This document shows positions 16,801 to 25,125 of a stretch of 64,000 nt of DNA, one piece after another. The position numbers and the translations under genes were made by a program. Source of the DNA: an uncultured Oscillospiraceae bacterium (lineage in GTDB: Bacteria; Bacillota; Clostridia; Oscillospirales; Oscillospiraceae); contig CAMVMU010000003.1 of NCBI GenBank assembly GCA_947168655.1, positions 1-64,000 on the forward strand, in the 5' to 3' direction. Numbering within the stretch: position 1 is the stretch's first letter; every line of letters starts with the position of its first letter. The notes below the pieces were generated by a model. It saw only the letters and a list, made by a program, of their open reading frames with translations, made no database searches and was not told the origin of the DNA.

Positions 16801-17053
16801 CATGCGCCTGCTCTGCCGCGGTAAGGCGGCTCCGGTGGACGAGCTGTGCCGCCAGTTCAATCGGGAGACCAAGGACGGCCGTGATATGCGCAAGGTCTCA
16901 ACCCTGCTCAATGATGCGATTGACTCCATTGTGAATACCAAAGAGGAGCGTGACATTGACAGCCTTTTCCGTCCCGGCGGAACAACGGTTCTATTCAATA
17001 ACATTTCCGGGCTGGAAGACTTTGAGTTGATCTGTTTTTTGGTTGTGAAGTAA
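13829..17053 (+). CDS. SNF2-type helicase with N-terminal phospholipase-D-like domain
   Basis: 1074 aa if GTG 13829 (after GGGGTGAGC) is used; the longer ORF at 13781 lacks a ribosome site. The N-terminus (KVSIAAAYFSIYAYQEL) is a PLD-like nuclease-type domain. Helicase motifs follow: Walker A DSVGLGKT near 267, DESH near 357, SATP near 397, and the C-terminal core IATDCISEGQNLQ and IQRFGRIDRIGS near 790-818. In related loci this helicase accompanies type III Mod and Res subunits and DUF4391 proteins, which are all present here. It likely translocates on DNA for the defence system; whether its PLD domain cuts DNA cannot be told since the HKD motif is not obvious. First gene of a 13-kb operon. 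Confidence 0.85.
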   Translation: MEILDNINRTMRDELLTSIKGGSKVSIAAAYFSIYAYQELRDQLERVDQLRFIFTSPTFLKEKAEKARREFYIPRLNRERSIYGTEFEIRLRNELTQRALAKECADWIRRKAVFKSNVTQERMMGFMTVDEASYMPINGFTTVDLGCERGNNVYYPVQKTESYENGRYFLKLFDEIWADSHRLEDVTDIVIESISVAYKENSPEFIYFFTLYNIFNEFLEDISEDVLPNEATGFKQSKIWNLLYNFQKDAALAIINKLEKYNGCILADSVGLGKTFTALAVIKYYENRNKSVLVLCPKKLSENWNTYKSNYTNNPIAADRLGYDVLFHTDLSRDRGQSNGIDLARINWGNYDLVVIDESHNFRNGGDVSGEDDRENRYLRLMNRVVRAGVKTKVLMLSATPVNNRFNDLKNQLALAYEGNSEYINRQLNTTKSIDEIFRSAQKSFNAWSKHPAEERTTDALLKTLDFDFFEVLDSVTIARSRKHIRKYYNTEDIGTFPERLKPISKSPHLTDLSDAINYNQIYGTLNLLHLTIYTPSNYILPSRVAKYQELTHNVGTSLTQRGREQGIRRLMSINLLKRLESSVYAFQLTVDRIRNYIDSTIRAIDMYRDGQMSLELYEISQADDFDYDDQNSDLFSVGKKVRIDLGDMDYVSWRRELAEDSENLELLSLMIKDITPEHDSKLQALLELIDEKMAHPINPGNKKLLIFTAFSDTADYLYAHVSAYVKEHYGLSTGEITGTVDGKTTIPKLHADLNTVLTCFSPISKSRDTLNLKTNADLDVLIATDCISEGQNLQDCDYLINYDIHWNPVRIIQRFGRIDRIGSRNAYIQLVNFWPDMDLDEYINLKARVETRMKISVMTSTGDDNLISAEEKGDLEYRRAQLKRLRDEVVDIEDMSSGISIMDLGLNEFRLDLLEYMKHHDDVERTPFGMSAVVPATEECPPGVIFVLKNVNSGVNIGNQNRIHPFYMVYIDVNGQVVCDYLDPKRMLDTMRLLCRGKAAPVDELCRQFNRETKDGRDMRKVSTLLNDAIDSIVNTKEERDIDSLFRPGGTTVLFNNISGLEDFELICFLVVK

Positions 17054-17083
17054 GCGATTACTGATGACAAGCGGGAGGACATT

Positions 17084-17920
17084 ATGATAGAACTTCTTTC
17101 CATACCGGATAAGTGTAAGAGGGAGCTATGTATTCCATTGAACCGCATCTTTACAGGCGAGGATAGCTATTCAGACGACATCCAATCGATTAGACTCCTT
17201 GCCGTGTTGGAACCACACACGGCAGATGTACTTCCAGCAAAGTCGGAACGACTTCGGATGGAAGAAATACATTTTTACCAAGTGGAATTGTCCTCGGTTG
17301 AAAACATCTACGAGCTTGCCGCAGTAATTTATCGGAAAATCGCCTATGCCTGTATTCTTTTGTTCCATTATAGACAGCAGAATAAATGGATGCTAAGCGC
17401 ATGCCCGTTCTATGTTGGAAAAGTGGACGAGGATAAAAACATTTTGCGTAGAATTGCCTGTTCTCATTGGATTCGGGCAAATGACCTGTCATCTGGAGGT
17501 CAAAAGATGATTGATGCTATTAATCAATTATTGATTAATGGTGGGAACATATCTGACATGTATACCGCTATTTACCACGAGGTGCAGTATTTCAAATTGT
17601 CCGGACTAGCAAAAACACATGTACAAGCAGTGTGCGAATTCTTGCTCGGCGCAAAAAACACACCATGGAATATAATTGAGGGATACTGCACCCCATACAA
17701 ATATTACCCACCCAAATCGGCATCTGGGGCTGCGCAATATAAAAGGAGGGATCGTTCTACTAGGTTTGTTTTCAGATACGATCCCGAAGATCTGTGGTAT
17801 GCGCTTTTACATTATGATAAAACACGGCGTATTATTGAAAATGGGAAATATCCGGATATAGATCGTCTGCTTTACCGGATTGACAGTGCAATTTACAACG
17901 AAGGTGGAAATGGTAGATGA
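17084..17920 (+). CDS. 278-aa protein with a DUF4391-like N-terminal half
   Basis: Start has GGGAGG. The N-terminal half follows the DUF4391 pattern: CIPLNRIFTG, then IRLLAVLEPHTADV, EEIHFYQVELSSVENIYELAAVIYR, CILLFHYRQQNKW and CSHWI. This parallels the next gene, a clearer DUF4391 protein. The C-terminal 130 residues (with IYHEVQYFKLSGL and RFVFRYDPEDLW) are not recognised. DUF4391 proteins accompany helicase/Mod/Res operons, and their function is unknown. It overlaps the next gene by four bases (ATGA), so the two are translated together and may form a heteromer. Confidence 0.6.
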   Translation: MIELLSIPDKCKRELCIPLNRIFTGEDSYSDDIQSIRLLAVLEPHTADVLPAKSERLRMEEIHFYQVELSSVENIYELAAVIYRKIAYACILLFHYRQQNKWMLSACPFYVGKVDEDKNILRRIACSHWIRANDLSSGGQKMIDAINQLLINGGNISDMYTAIYHEVQYFKLSGLAKTHVQAVCEFLLGAKNTPWNIIEGYCTPYKYYPPKSASGAAQYKRRDRSTRFVFRYDPEDLWYALLHYDKTRRIIENGKYPDIDRLLYRIDSAIYNEGGNGR

Positions 17921-18558
17921 TTGGTTTTCCCCGGTCAACTGAATACAACAGACGGATCCCCAAGCAGAAATTCTATGATAATCTGACCGTTACGCCGGCG
18001 CTGCGGCGGGTGTTTGTGGAGCAGATTAAGGTGATCTACTGGCGGAACAAGGTTGCGCCCAGCACCGTTAACGTTGCGCAGGGCAGCAATGTTACGGAGA
18101 TGGAGGTCTTCGAGCTGCAGCTCAACCAGCCCTCTCTGGAAGAGGCCGTTCTCCGTCAGATTGACAAGGAGATCCCGTATCATATCCTTTTCATTCTGAC
18201 CTGTGACGGGAAGTCCCAGGCGTGGATCGGCTATAAGGAGGCCTCCGCCTCCGGCAGCTTTAAGGTGAGCCGCTATTATCATACGGATTGGCTGGAAGGG
18301 GACAAGCTTGCCTTGAAGCTGGACGGTCTGACCACCGATGCCGTATATGAAAGCCTGGTTCGCCAGATTGCTGGAGAGGCGCTGACAAGCGCAGGGGACA
18401 GCCTGCGGGAGTCCGTGGATCGCAGCGCGAAAAGAGCGGAGCTGGAGAAAAAGATCGCCGCGCTGGAAACAAAAATCCGCCGGGAGAAGCAACTCAACCG
18501 ACAGATGGAAATGAATGCGGAATTGAAAAAATTGAAAGCAGAAATGGAGAAGTTGTGA
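17917..18558 (+). CDS. DUF4391 family protein
   Basis: 213 aa. IPKQKFYDNLTVTPALRRVFVEQI, VFELQLNQPSLEEAVLRQIDKEIPYHILF and YYHTDWL are typical DUF4391 segments; the tail is a strong coiled coil (AELEKKIAALETKIRREKQ). The family is found almost only beside type III-like Mod/Res genes and SNF2 helicases, which is the setting here, so it is a core member of the extended system though its biochemical role is unknown. Starts inside the stop of the previous gene. Confidence 0.8.
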   Translation: MIGFPRSTEYNRRIPKQKFYDNLTVTPALRRVFVEQIKVIYWRNKVAPSTVNVAQGSNVTEMEVFELQLNQPSLEEAVLRQIDKEIPYHILFILTCDGKSQAWIGYKEASASGSFKVSRYYHTDWLEGDKLALKLDGLTTDAVYESLVRQIAGEALTSAGDSLRESVDRSAKRAELEKKIAALETKIRREKQLNRQMEMNAELKKLKAEMEKL

Positions 18559-19205
18559 TGGATTGGAAAACAATAGCGGAAATTGCTATAACATTTTCGG
18601 CGGCAGTAGGCGGAGGCGGTGCTGTTTTTATTGGAATAGTAAAATGGGCATCAAACATTATTGCAGATAGACTTTCAAAGAAATATGAAATGCAGATGAC
18701 CAAAGAGATTGAGCAATATAAAGCTGAGGTTGGAAAGAAGCAACATGTCAGTATCGCAACCTTTGATGCAGAATTTGCTATATACCGCGATCTATGCAAA
18801 GCGTTTAGTGAGTTTCTGCAAGACCTATTCACGCTTATTCCTATTTCTGAAAAGAGCCTGCCAGATAGGCAAATACCTATGAATCCCGATGAATACGCTT
18901 CCACTTCCAAAGAGATCTTTTTTCACGCATTATCTGCGTCTGCCAAATCAAAAGATCTGTTAACTGCAAACAAACCCTTTATTCCAAAGGAAATAGTAAA
19001 TTCCTTTTATATAATCTTGGATTTGACCGATCAGCAGCTGATTAGATTTTCTGAAAGATATAACAAGCTTGTTCCAGGAGAACCGCAGGAAAAAATGACG
19101 CTATCCAACGATGACTTTGCTGTTTCCCAAAAGATTTGGGAGCAATGGAACGCGATTTCCGACAGTATACGGGATTATCTCAGATCATTGGAAATTGTTA
19201 AATAA
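18558..19205 (+). CDS. Single-pass membrane protein with coiled coil, function unknown
   Basis: 215 aa from ATG 18558, directly after the DUF4391 stop and with GGAGAAG upstream. An N-terminal hydrophobic helix (IAITFSAAVGGGGAVFIGIVKWA, about 6-28) is followed by a charged coil (MQMTKEIEQYKAEVGKKQ) and a helical soluble part. Its codon use is more A+T-rich than the DUF4391 and Res genes, so it may be a later arrival in the operon. A membrane-anchored effector or sensor is possible but unproven. Confidence 0.65.
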   Translation: MDWKTIAEIAITFSAAVGGGGAVFIGIVKWASNIIADRLSKKYEMQMTKEIEQYKAEVGKKQHVSIATFDAEFAIYRDLCKAFSEFLQDLFTLIPISEKSLPDRQIPMNPDEYASTSKEIFFHALSASAKSKDLLTANKPFIPKEIVNSFYIILDLTDQQLIRFSERYNKLVPGEPQEKMTLSNDDFAVSQKIWEQWNAISDSIRDYLRSLEIVK

Positions 19206-19248
19206 GACATACCTCTACAGGAATCTTGTTTTTTGAGGAGAGAGATAG

Positions 19249-21150
19249 ATGGAACACATGAAATTTGAGACTCCAGATTTGGTGCAGGGGAATGTGGAGA
19301 AGATCGAGGCGCTATTTCCCAACTGCGTGACGGAGACGCGGGGCGAGGATGGGAAGCTGAAAAAGGCCGTGAATTTTGAGATGCTCCGTCAGATGCTGTC
19401 CGGTGATGTGGTGGAAGGCGATGAAGCATACGAATTTACCTGGGTGGGCAAGAAGGCGGCCATCGTGGAGGTCAACAAGCCCATCCGTAAGACACTGCGC
19501 CCCTGCCCGGAGGAGAGTGTGGATTGGAATACGACAGAGAACCTGTATATTGAAGGTGACAATCTGGAAGTGCTCAAGCTGTTGCAGGAAAGCTATCTTG
19601 GCAAAGTCAAGTTGATCTATATCGATCCACCGTACAATACAGGAAATGATTTTGTTTATGCTGATGATTATCGTATTTCAAGTGAAGAATGGGATTCTGA
19701 AAGTGGTTCAGTAGATGAGGTTGGTAACCGGCTATTCAAGAACACAGACTCTAATGGACGTTTTCATTCTGATTGGTGTAGTATGATTTACCCACGGTTG
19801 GTACTCGCGAGAACGCTTCTATCTGAGAATGGTGTGGCATTTATAAGCATTGACGAATGCGAAATCACAAATCTAGCAAAGATATGCGACGAGGTGTTTG
19901 GCGAAGATAACCACATGGTAACCTTTATCTGGAAAAGCAAAGGAAGTGGCGCATATGATAGCGCCCAGTTTAAGACAGAACATGAATATGTTCTTGCTTA
20001 TGCGAAAAACAGAAATGAAGTTATAGCAAACAAGCAATTATATGATACTGGTAAAGATTCTGCGTATTCATTAACAGATGAACGTTACCCGATCGCGGGG
20101 AAGTATAAGAGGCAAGCGCTTTCCATGGGAACTCTTTCATACTCTCCGTCGTTGGACTATCCTGTAGAATGTCCTGATGGATCAATACTATATCCCGGAG
20201 GATCATATGGTCCTCCATATGCCTGGCGGTATAGTAAAACAAAAATGAAAAAGGCTCTCGCTGAAGGATTCGCAGAATTTGTAAAAACAAAAAACGGATG
20301 GAGTCTTTTTTCAAAACAATATGAAAAAATGGATGGTGAAGGCAATCCTATTATCAGAGACAAGCCATATACCTCTATGGATTTAAATGCAATGAACAGA
20401 AACGGAACGGAATTGGTGAAACGCTTATTTGGTCGCAAAGTGTTTGATTATCCAAAACCTATTGATGTTCCTCTTTTTTTGACTCGTCTGATTCCGTGTA
20501 ACGATTCTATTATCATGGACTTTTTCTCGGGTTCTGCCACAACTGCACATGCAGTGATGCAGCAGAATTCAGAAGACAGCGGAAAACGCAAGTTTATAAT
20601 GGTACAGCTTCCTGAGAAGACAGCAAGTAATAGTGAAGCATACAAGGCGGGGTATAAATCCATCTGTGAAGTAGGCAAAGAACGAATTCGTCGCGCAGGT
20701 ACAAAAATCAAAGAAGAAAGCCCGTTGACTACACAAGACCTCGATATCGGATTCCGTGTATTCAAGCTGGATGATAGCAACATGAATGACGTGTACTACT
20801 CCGCTGGAGAATACACGCAGGATCTTCTTGCTGCGATGGAGTCCAATGTGAAGTCAGACCGAACAGATCTGGATCTTCTCTTTGGCTGCCTGCTGGAGTG
20901 GGGCCTGCCTCTGTCCCTCCCGTACACCTCCGAGACCATTGAGGGCTGCACGGTACATACCTACAACGACGGCGACCTGATTGCCTGCTTCAACAACAAT
21001 GTGCCGGAGAGCGTCATCAAGGAGATCGCCCGCCGCAAGCCCCTTCGCGCCGTCTTCCGCGACAGCAGCTTTGCCAGCAGCCCCGACAAAATCAACGTAA
21101 CAGAGATCTTCAAAATGCTCGCCCCGGATACAAGGGTAAAGGTGATATGA
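19249..21150 (+). CDS. Type III restriction-modification methyltransferase (Mod), beta-class
   Basis: 633 aa, GAGGAGAG site. Motif IV IYIDPPYNTGND is near residue 122-133 and motif I MDFFSGSATTAHAV near 423-436; DPPY before FSGSA is the beta-class order of type III Mod enzymes that make N6-methyladenine. The middle (about 170-400) holds the variable target-recognition region and is notably A+T-richer than the ends, as if swapped in from another source. It partners Res at 22030, although two small genes lie between, which is unusual for type III systems. Confidence 0.9.
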   Translation: MEHMKFETPDLVQGNVEKIEALFPNCVTETRGEDGKLKKAVNFEMLRQMLSGDVVEGDEAYEFTWVGKKAAIVEVNKPIRKTLRPCPEESVDWNTTENLYIEGDNLEVLKLLQESYLGKVKLIYIDPPYNTGNDFVYADDYRISSEEWDSESGSVDEVGNRLFKNTDSNGRFHSDWCSMIYPRLVLARTLLSENGVAFISIDECEITNLAKICDEVFGEDNHMVTFIWKSKGSGAYDSAQFKTEHEYVLAYAKNRNEVIANKQLYDTGKDSAYSLTDERYPIAGKYKRQALSMGTLSYSPSLDYPVECPDGSILYPGGSYGPPYAWRYSKTKMKKALAEGFAEFVKTKNGWSLFSKQYEKMDGEGNPIIRDKPYTSMDLNAMNRNGTELVKRLFGRKVFDYPKPIDVPLFLTRLIPCNDSIIMDFFSGSATTAHAVMQQNSEDSGKRKFIMVQLPEKTASNSEAYKAGYKSICEVGKERIRRAGTKIKEESPLTTQDLDIGFRVFKLDDSNMNDVYYSAGEYTQDLLAAMESNVKSDRTDLDLLFGCLLEWGLPLSLPYTSETIEGCTVHTYNDGDLIACFNNNVPESVIKEIARRKPLRAVFRDSSFASSPDKINVTEIFKMLAPDTRVKVI

Positions 21151-21713
21151 TTGCTATGAAAATAATGGACAAATTTGAAATGCTTGAACAGTACATAAGC
21201 CACGCAGATGAAATCTTAGACAAAAATGATATATCTTCTGCTGAACAATTTGTGCGCGAAGTAGTTGCGGTATATGGTATGGAAATCAGTGACATAAAAA
21301 GCCAGCTAGATACCTTTAGCATTGTTGCGTCGTATGGTGTAGGTACGCCGGACTACTTGGGGGATGTAAAGCTTTTGAAGGCAAAGCTGATGAACTATTA
21401 CAATAACCTACGATCCGGACTTTATAAAACCCTCATGTCTAGCGATGGCACAAATATCCATGTCAATCAGGAGATGCATAGCTCTATAAGCATATCACTA
21501 GAGCAAGTCGCAGAGGCCATCAACCGCATTCCAGAAACTGAACTAAGCGCTGAAGAAAAAGTTGAACTGACTGGCAAGCTTGCTTCCCTTTGGGCCGATA
21601 AAGATAAGAAGTCAAAGTGGGATAAAGCGAAAGAGATCCTCAAGTGGATAGGGGACAAAAGCGTGCAGGTAGGGATTGCGGCATTGCCGTACATTACACA
21701 GTCGATACAATAA
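21147..21713 (+). CDS. Small helical protein between mod and res, with hydrophobic C-terminus
   Basis: 188 aa, start overlapping the mod stop (ATGA). Helical N-terminus, a strand-rich IHVNQEMHSSISIS segment near 110, then EEKVELTGKLASLWADKDKK and a C-terminal amphipathic to hydrophobic end (ILKWIGDKSVQVGIAALPYI). The end pattern is seen in various small conflict-system proteins whose last helix contacts membranes, which is a loose resemblance only. A+T-rich codons compared with res. Not recognised. Confidence 0.65.
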   Translation: MIAMKIMDKFEMLEQYISHADEILDKNDISSAEQFVREVVAVYGMEISDIKSQLDTFSIVASYGVGTPDYLGDVKLLKAKLMNYYNNLRSGLYKTLMSSDGTNIHVNQEMHSSISISLEQVAEAINRIPETELSAEEKVELTGKLASLWADKDKKSKWDKAKEILKWIGDKSVQVGIAALPYITQSIQ

Positions 21714-21722
21714 GGTGATACC

Positions 21723-22013
21723 ATGATTTATTCAGTACATGGCTATTATGGAAAAATAAATGGTCGCAAGCCACAGGCCAAGATTGAAGCCATAGTGTTT
21801 GCGGCATCTCCCAGTTTGGCACAAGAACTGGTGGAGAAGTTATTTGACGGCTATCCGGTTTTGTTTGACTATTTCACCGTGGTAGGAGGAACAGAGCAAG
21901 ATTTGCAAAAGATCTATAGAGAACGTCCAGAACTTGTTGGAATAGACCCTCATAGGGGCTACATTTATAACCAGTTTTCACACAAAGAGAGCATTCGGAG
22001 ATATTTCAAGTGA
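21723..22013 (+). CDS. 96-aa hypothetical protein between mod and res
   Basis: Starts after AAGGTGATACC, ten bases past the previous stop. Compact alpha/beta-looking sequence (MIYSVHGYYGKING, AIVFAASPSLAQELVEKLF) with no motif I recognise. Its position in the mod-res operon implies co-expression, perhaps with the 188-aa gene as a pair. Confidence 0.6.
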   Translation: MIYSVHGYYGKINGRKPQAKIEAIVFAASPSLAQELVEKLFDGYPVLFDYFTVVGGTEQDLQKIYRERPELVGIDPHRGYIYNQFSHKESIRRYFK

Positions 22014-22029
22014 AGGAGTTTAGTTATAT

Positions 22030-25000
22030 ATGAAACTCCAATTCAAACATCAAAAATTCCAAGCTGATGCAGCAAGGGCGGTTGTAGACGTATTTGCGGG
22101 ACAGCCCTATCTGACGCCCACCTATATGATAGACCGCGGCGCGGCGGATTACACCGAATCCGGACAAGTGGGCGGGCAGGTGCAGATGGCCGCTATGGAC
22201 AACTACACCGGCTGGAGCAATCAGAAGATCGTGCCGCAGCTCAACGACGCCGTGATTCTGGAAAACCTGCGGAAGATCCAACGGGCCAACCAGATCGAGC
22301 CGTCGGCCCAACTGGAGGGGCACTATAACCTGACCGTTGAGATGGAGACGGGCGTGGGCAAGACCTACACCTACATCAAGACCATGTACGAGCTGAACAA
22401 GCACTACGGCTGGAGCAAGTACATCGTCGTGGTGCCCAGCATCGCTATCCGCGAGGGTGTCTACAAATCCTTCCAGATGACACAGGAGCATTTTGCGGAG
22501 GAGTACGGCAAGAAGATCCGCTTCTTCATCTATAACTCCGCCCAGTTGACGGAGATCGACCGCTTTGCCTCCGACAGCGCCATCAACGTGATGATCATCA
22601 ACTCCCAGGCATTCAATGCCAAAGGAAAAGACGCCCGGCGCATTACCATGAGACTGGACGAGTTCCGCAGCCGCCGCCCCATAGACGTCATCGCCAAGAC
22701 GAACCCCATCCTGATCATTGACGAGCCCCAATCCGTGGAGGGCAAGCAGACCAAAGAGAACCTGAAGCAGTTCAACCCAATGCTCACCCTGCGCTATTCG
22801 GCCACCCACAAGGCGGACAGCATCTACAACATGGTGTATCGTCTGGACGCCATGGAGGCCTACAACAAGCGCCTGGTGAAGAAAATTGCCGTAAAGGGCA
22901 TCACCGAGTCCGGCAGCACGGGCACGGAGGGGTACGTGTATCTCCAGAGCATCAACCTGTCCAAGGCGGACCCCACCGCCACGATCCAGTTTGACTGCAG
23001 GGGTGCCACCGGGATAAGGAAGATCACAAAGACTGTTGGAATCGGCTTCAACCTGTTTGATTACTCCAACGGCATGGATGAGTACAAGGTGGGCTATGTG
23101 GTCAAGGCAATCGACGGACGGGATGACTCCGTCGAGTTCCTGAATGGCCTGAAAATCTATGCCGGGGATGTAGTGGGCAAGGTCAGCCAGGAGCAGCTGC
23201 GCCGGCTCCAGATTCGCGAGACGATTCTCTCCCACATCGAGCGGGAGCGCCAACTGTTTTACAAGGGTATCAAGGTGCTGTCCCTGTTCTTCATTGATGA
23301 AGTGGCCCACTACAAGTGCTATGACGCCGCAGGACAGGCCTACAACGGTATCTTTGCGGACATGTTCGAGCAGGAATATGAGGATGTGGTATCCACCCTT
23401 CAGCTGGGAATTGGCGAGGATGATTACCTCCGCTATCTCAAGGCCATTAAGCCGGAGGACACCCATGCGGGTTATTTCTCCATCGACAAAAAAGGGCATA
23501 TAGTGGACACCGTGGCTGGAGATGATAAGAAGGCGAAGATGTCCAACGATATCGACGCCTACGATCTGATTATGAAAAACAAGGAGCTGCTGCTGGATCG
23601 CGATCCGAAGCGCTCCCCTGTCCGGTTTATCTTCTCCCACTCTGCATTGCGGGAGGGGTGGGATAACCCCAATGTATTCCAGATTTGCACACTGAAGCAG
23701 AGTAGCAGCGATGTCCGCAAGCGCCAGGAGGTGGGCCGTGGCCTGCGCCTGTGCGTCAATCAGGACGGCGAACGTATGGACGCCAATGTGCTGGGAAACG
23801 ACGTACATAATATCAATGTACTGACGGTCATTGCCAGTGAGAGCTATGACAGCTTTGCCAAGGGGCTGCAGAGTGAGATCGCCGAGGCCGTTGCCAATCG
23901 GCCCCGTGCTGTTACGCCGGAGCTGTTTACGGGCAAGACCATTACAGATCAGAACGGAAATGCCGATGTGATCACGCAGCAGATGGCCCTGAACATCTGG
24001 TTCGATCTGCGTACCCGGGGATATGTTGACGAGGAAAACAGCCTGACAGACCAGTATTACGCGGATAAGAACAACAACGATCTGCAGGTATTCTCCGGTG
24101 TAGCGGACTATGCCGATTCTATCATCCAGATCCTTGACTCGATCTATGACGCCAAGGCTATGCAGCCGGAGAACGCGCGGAGCAACAATGTTGAGCTTAC
24201 CGTTGATCCGGACAAGCTGGCCATGCCGGAGTTCAAGGCGCTGTGGTCGAGAATCAATGCCAGGTCTGTCTATGTGGTGGACTTCGATACGGATGAACTG
24301 GTGCGAAAGGCAATTGACGCTCTGAACGCAAAGCTCCGTGTCACAAAGATCTTTTTCAGAGTGGAAACCGGCACCATGGACAAGATCGATTCCAAAGACG
24401 CCCTGCAGTCCGGCGAAGCCATGAAGAAGACGGAGTCCCGCGCGTCTGACGCACAGAGCCGCATTGCTGCCAACAAGGGCGTGAAATACGATCTGATCGG
24501 CAAGCTGGTGGAGGAAACCAAGCTGACCCGGAAAGATGTCGTAGCCATCCTGCGTGGGATCGACAAAGGCGTCTTTGACCAGTTCCGTGAGAATCCGGAG
24601 GACTTTATCATCAAGGCAGCCGCACTGATCAACGATGAAAAAGCCACCGCAATCATTCAGCATATCACTTATAACATGCTGGATGAGCGCTACGAAACTG
24701 ACCTCTTCACAGAACCCACCATCAGGGGCAAGCTGGGCGTCAATGCCATGAAGGCGAACAAGCATCTTTATGACCACATTGTGTATGACTCCGCCAATGA
24801 GCAGAAGTTTGCGACAGAACTGGACACCAACACAGATGTGGCCGTATATGTCAAGCTGCCGGACGGGTTCTATATTTCCACGCCCGTTGGAAAGTACAAC
24901 CCGGACTGGGCAATCGCGTTCTATGAGGGGAAGGTAAAACACATTTACTTCGTCGCGGAGACGAAGGGGTCCATGTCCTCGATGCAGCTTCGGCAGATTG

Positions 25001-25113
25001 AAGAGTCAAAAATCCACTGTGCGCGGGAGCACTTCAAAGCTATCAGCGGGGACAATGTGGTTTATGATGTGGTGGATAGTTATCAGACGCTGCTGGAGAA
25101 GGTTATGAAATAG
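22030..25113 (+). CDS. Type III restriction endonuclease subunit (Res)
   Basis: 1027 aa. Superfamily 2 helicase: Walker A METGVGKTYT near 104-113, DEPQ near 231 (the DEPQ box is typical for Res), SHSALREGWDNPNVF and RQEVGRGLRLC near 535-573. The C-terminus has the nuclease core NPDWAIAF...FVAETKG near 957-978 (PD-ExK). All catalytic parts appear intact. With Mod it would cut unmethylated DNA after communication between two sites. The antisense 972-aa ORF in the track is a mirror of this gene and is not real. Confidence 0.93.
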   Translation: MKLQFKHQKFQADAARAVVDVFAGQPYLTPTYMIDRGAADYTESGQVGGQVQMAAMDNYTGWSNQKIVPQLNDAVILENLRKIQRANQIEPSAQLEGHYNLTVEMETGVGKTYTYIKTMYELNKHYGWSKYIVVVPSIAIREGVYKSFQMTQEHFAEEYGKKIRFFIYNSAQLTEIDRFASDSAINVMIINSQAFNAKGKDARRITMRLDEFRSRRPIDVIAKTNPILIIDEPQSVEGKQTKENLKQFNPMLTLRYSATHKADSIYNMVYRLDAMEAYNKRLVKKIAVKGITESGSTGTEGYVYLQSINLSKADPTATIQFDCRGATGIRKITKTVGIGFNLFDYSNGMDEYKVGYVVKAIDGRDDSVEFLNGLKIYAGDVVGKVSQEQLRRLQIRETILSHIERERQLFYKGIKVLSLFFIDEVAHYKCYDAAGQAYNGIFADMFEQEYEDVVSTLQLGIGEDDYLRYLKAIKPEDTHAGYFSIDKKGHIVDTVAGDDKKAKMSNDIDAYDLIMKNKELLLDRDPKRSPVRFIFSHSALREGWDNPNVFQICTLKQSSSDVRKRQEVGRGLRLCVNQDGERMDANVLGNDVHNINVLTVIASESYDSFAKGLQSEIAEAVANRPRAVTPELFTGKTITDQNGNADVITQQMALNIWFDLRTRGYVDEENSLTDQYYADKNNNDLQVFSGVADYADSIIQILDSIYDAKAMQPENARSNNVELTVDPDKLAMPEFKALWSRINARSVYVVDFDTDELVRKAIDALNAKLRVTKIFFRVETGTMDKIDSKDALQSGEAMKKTESRASDAQSRIAANKGVKYDLIGKLVEETKLTRKDVVAILRGIDKGVFDQFRENPEDFIIKAAALINDEKATAIIQHITYNMLDERYETDLFTEPTIRGKLGVNAMKANKHLYDHIVYDSANEQKFATELDTNTDVAVYVKLPDGFYISTPVGKYNPDWAIAFYEGKVKHIYFVAETKGSMSSMQLRQIEESKIHCAREHFKAISGDNVVYDVVDSYQTLLEKVMK

Positions 25114-25125
25114 GAGGATGAAGAA

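Noticed and set aside
22024-24942. 972-aa minus-strand ORF opposite res
   Set aside because: It mirrors the res gene, has no ribosome site or motif and its composition is that of an antisense frame. The plus-strand gene has all Res motifs.
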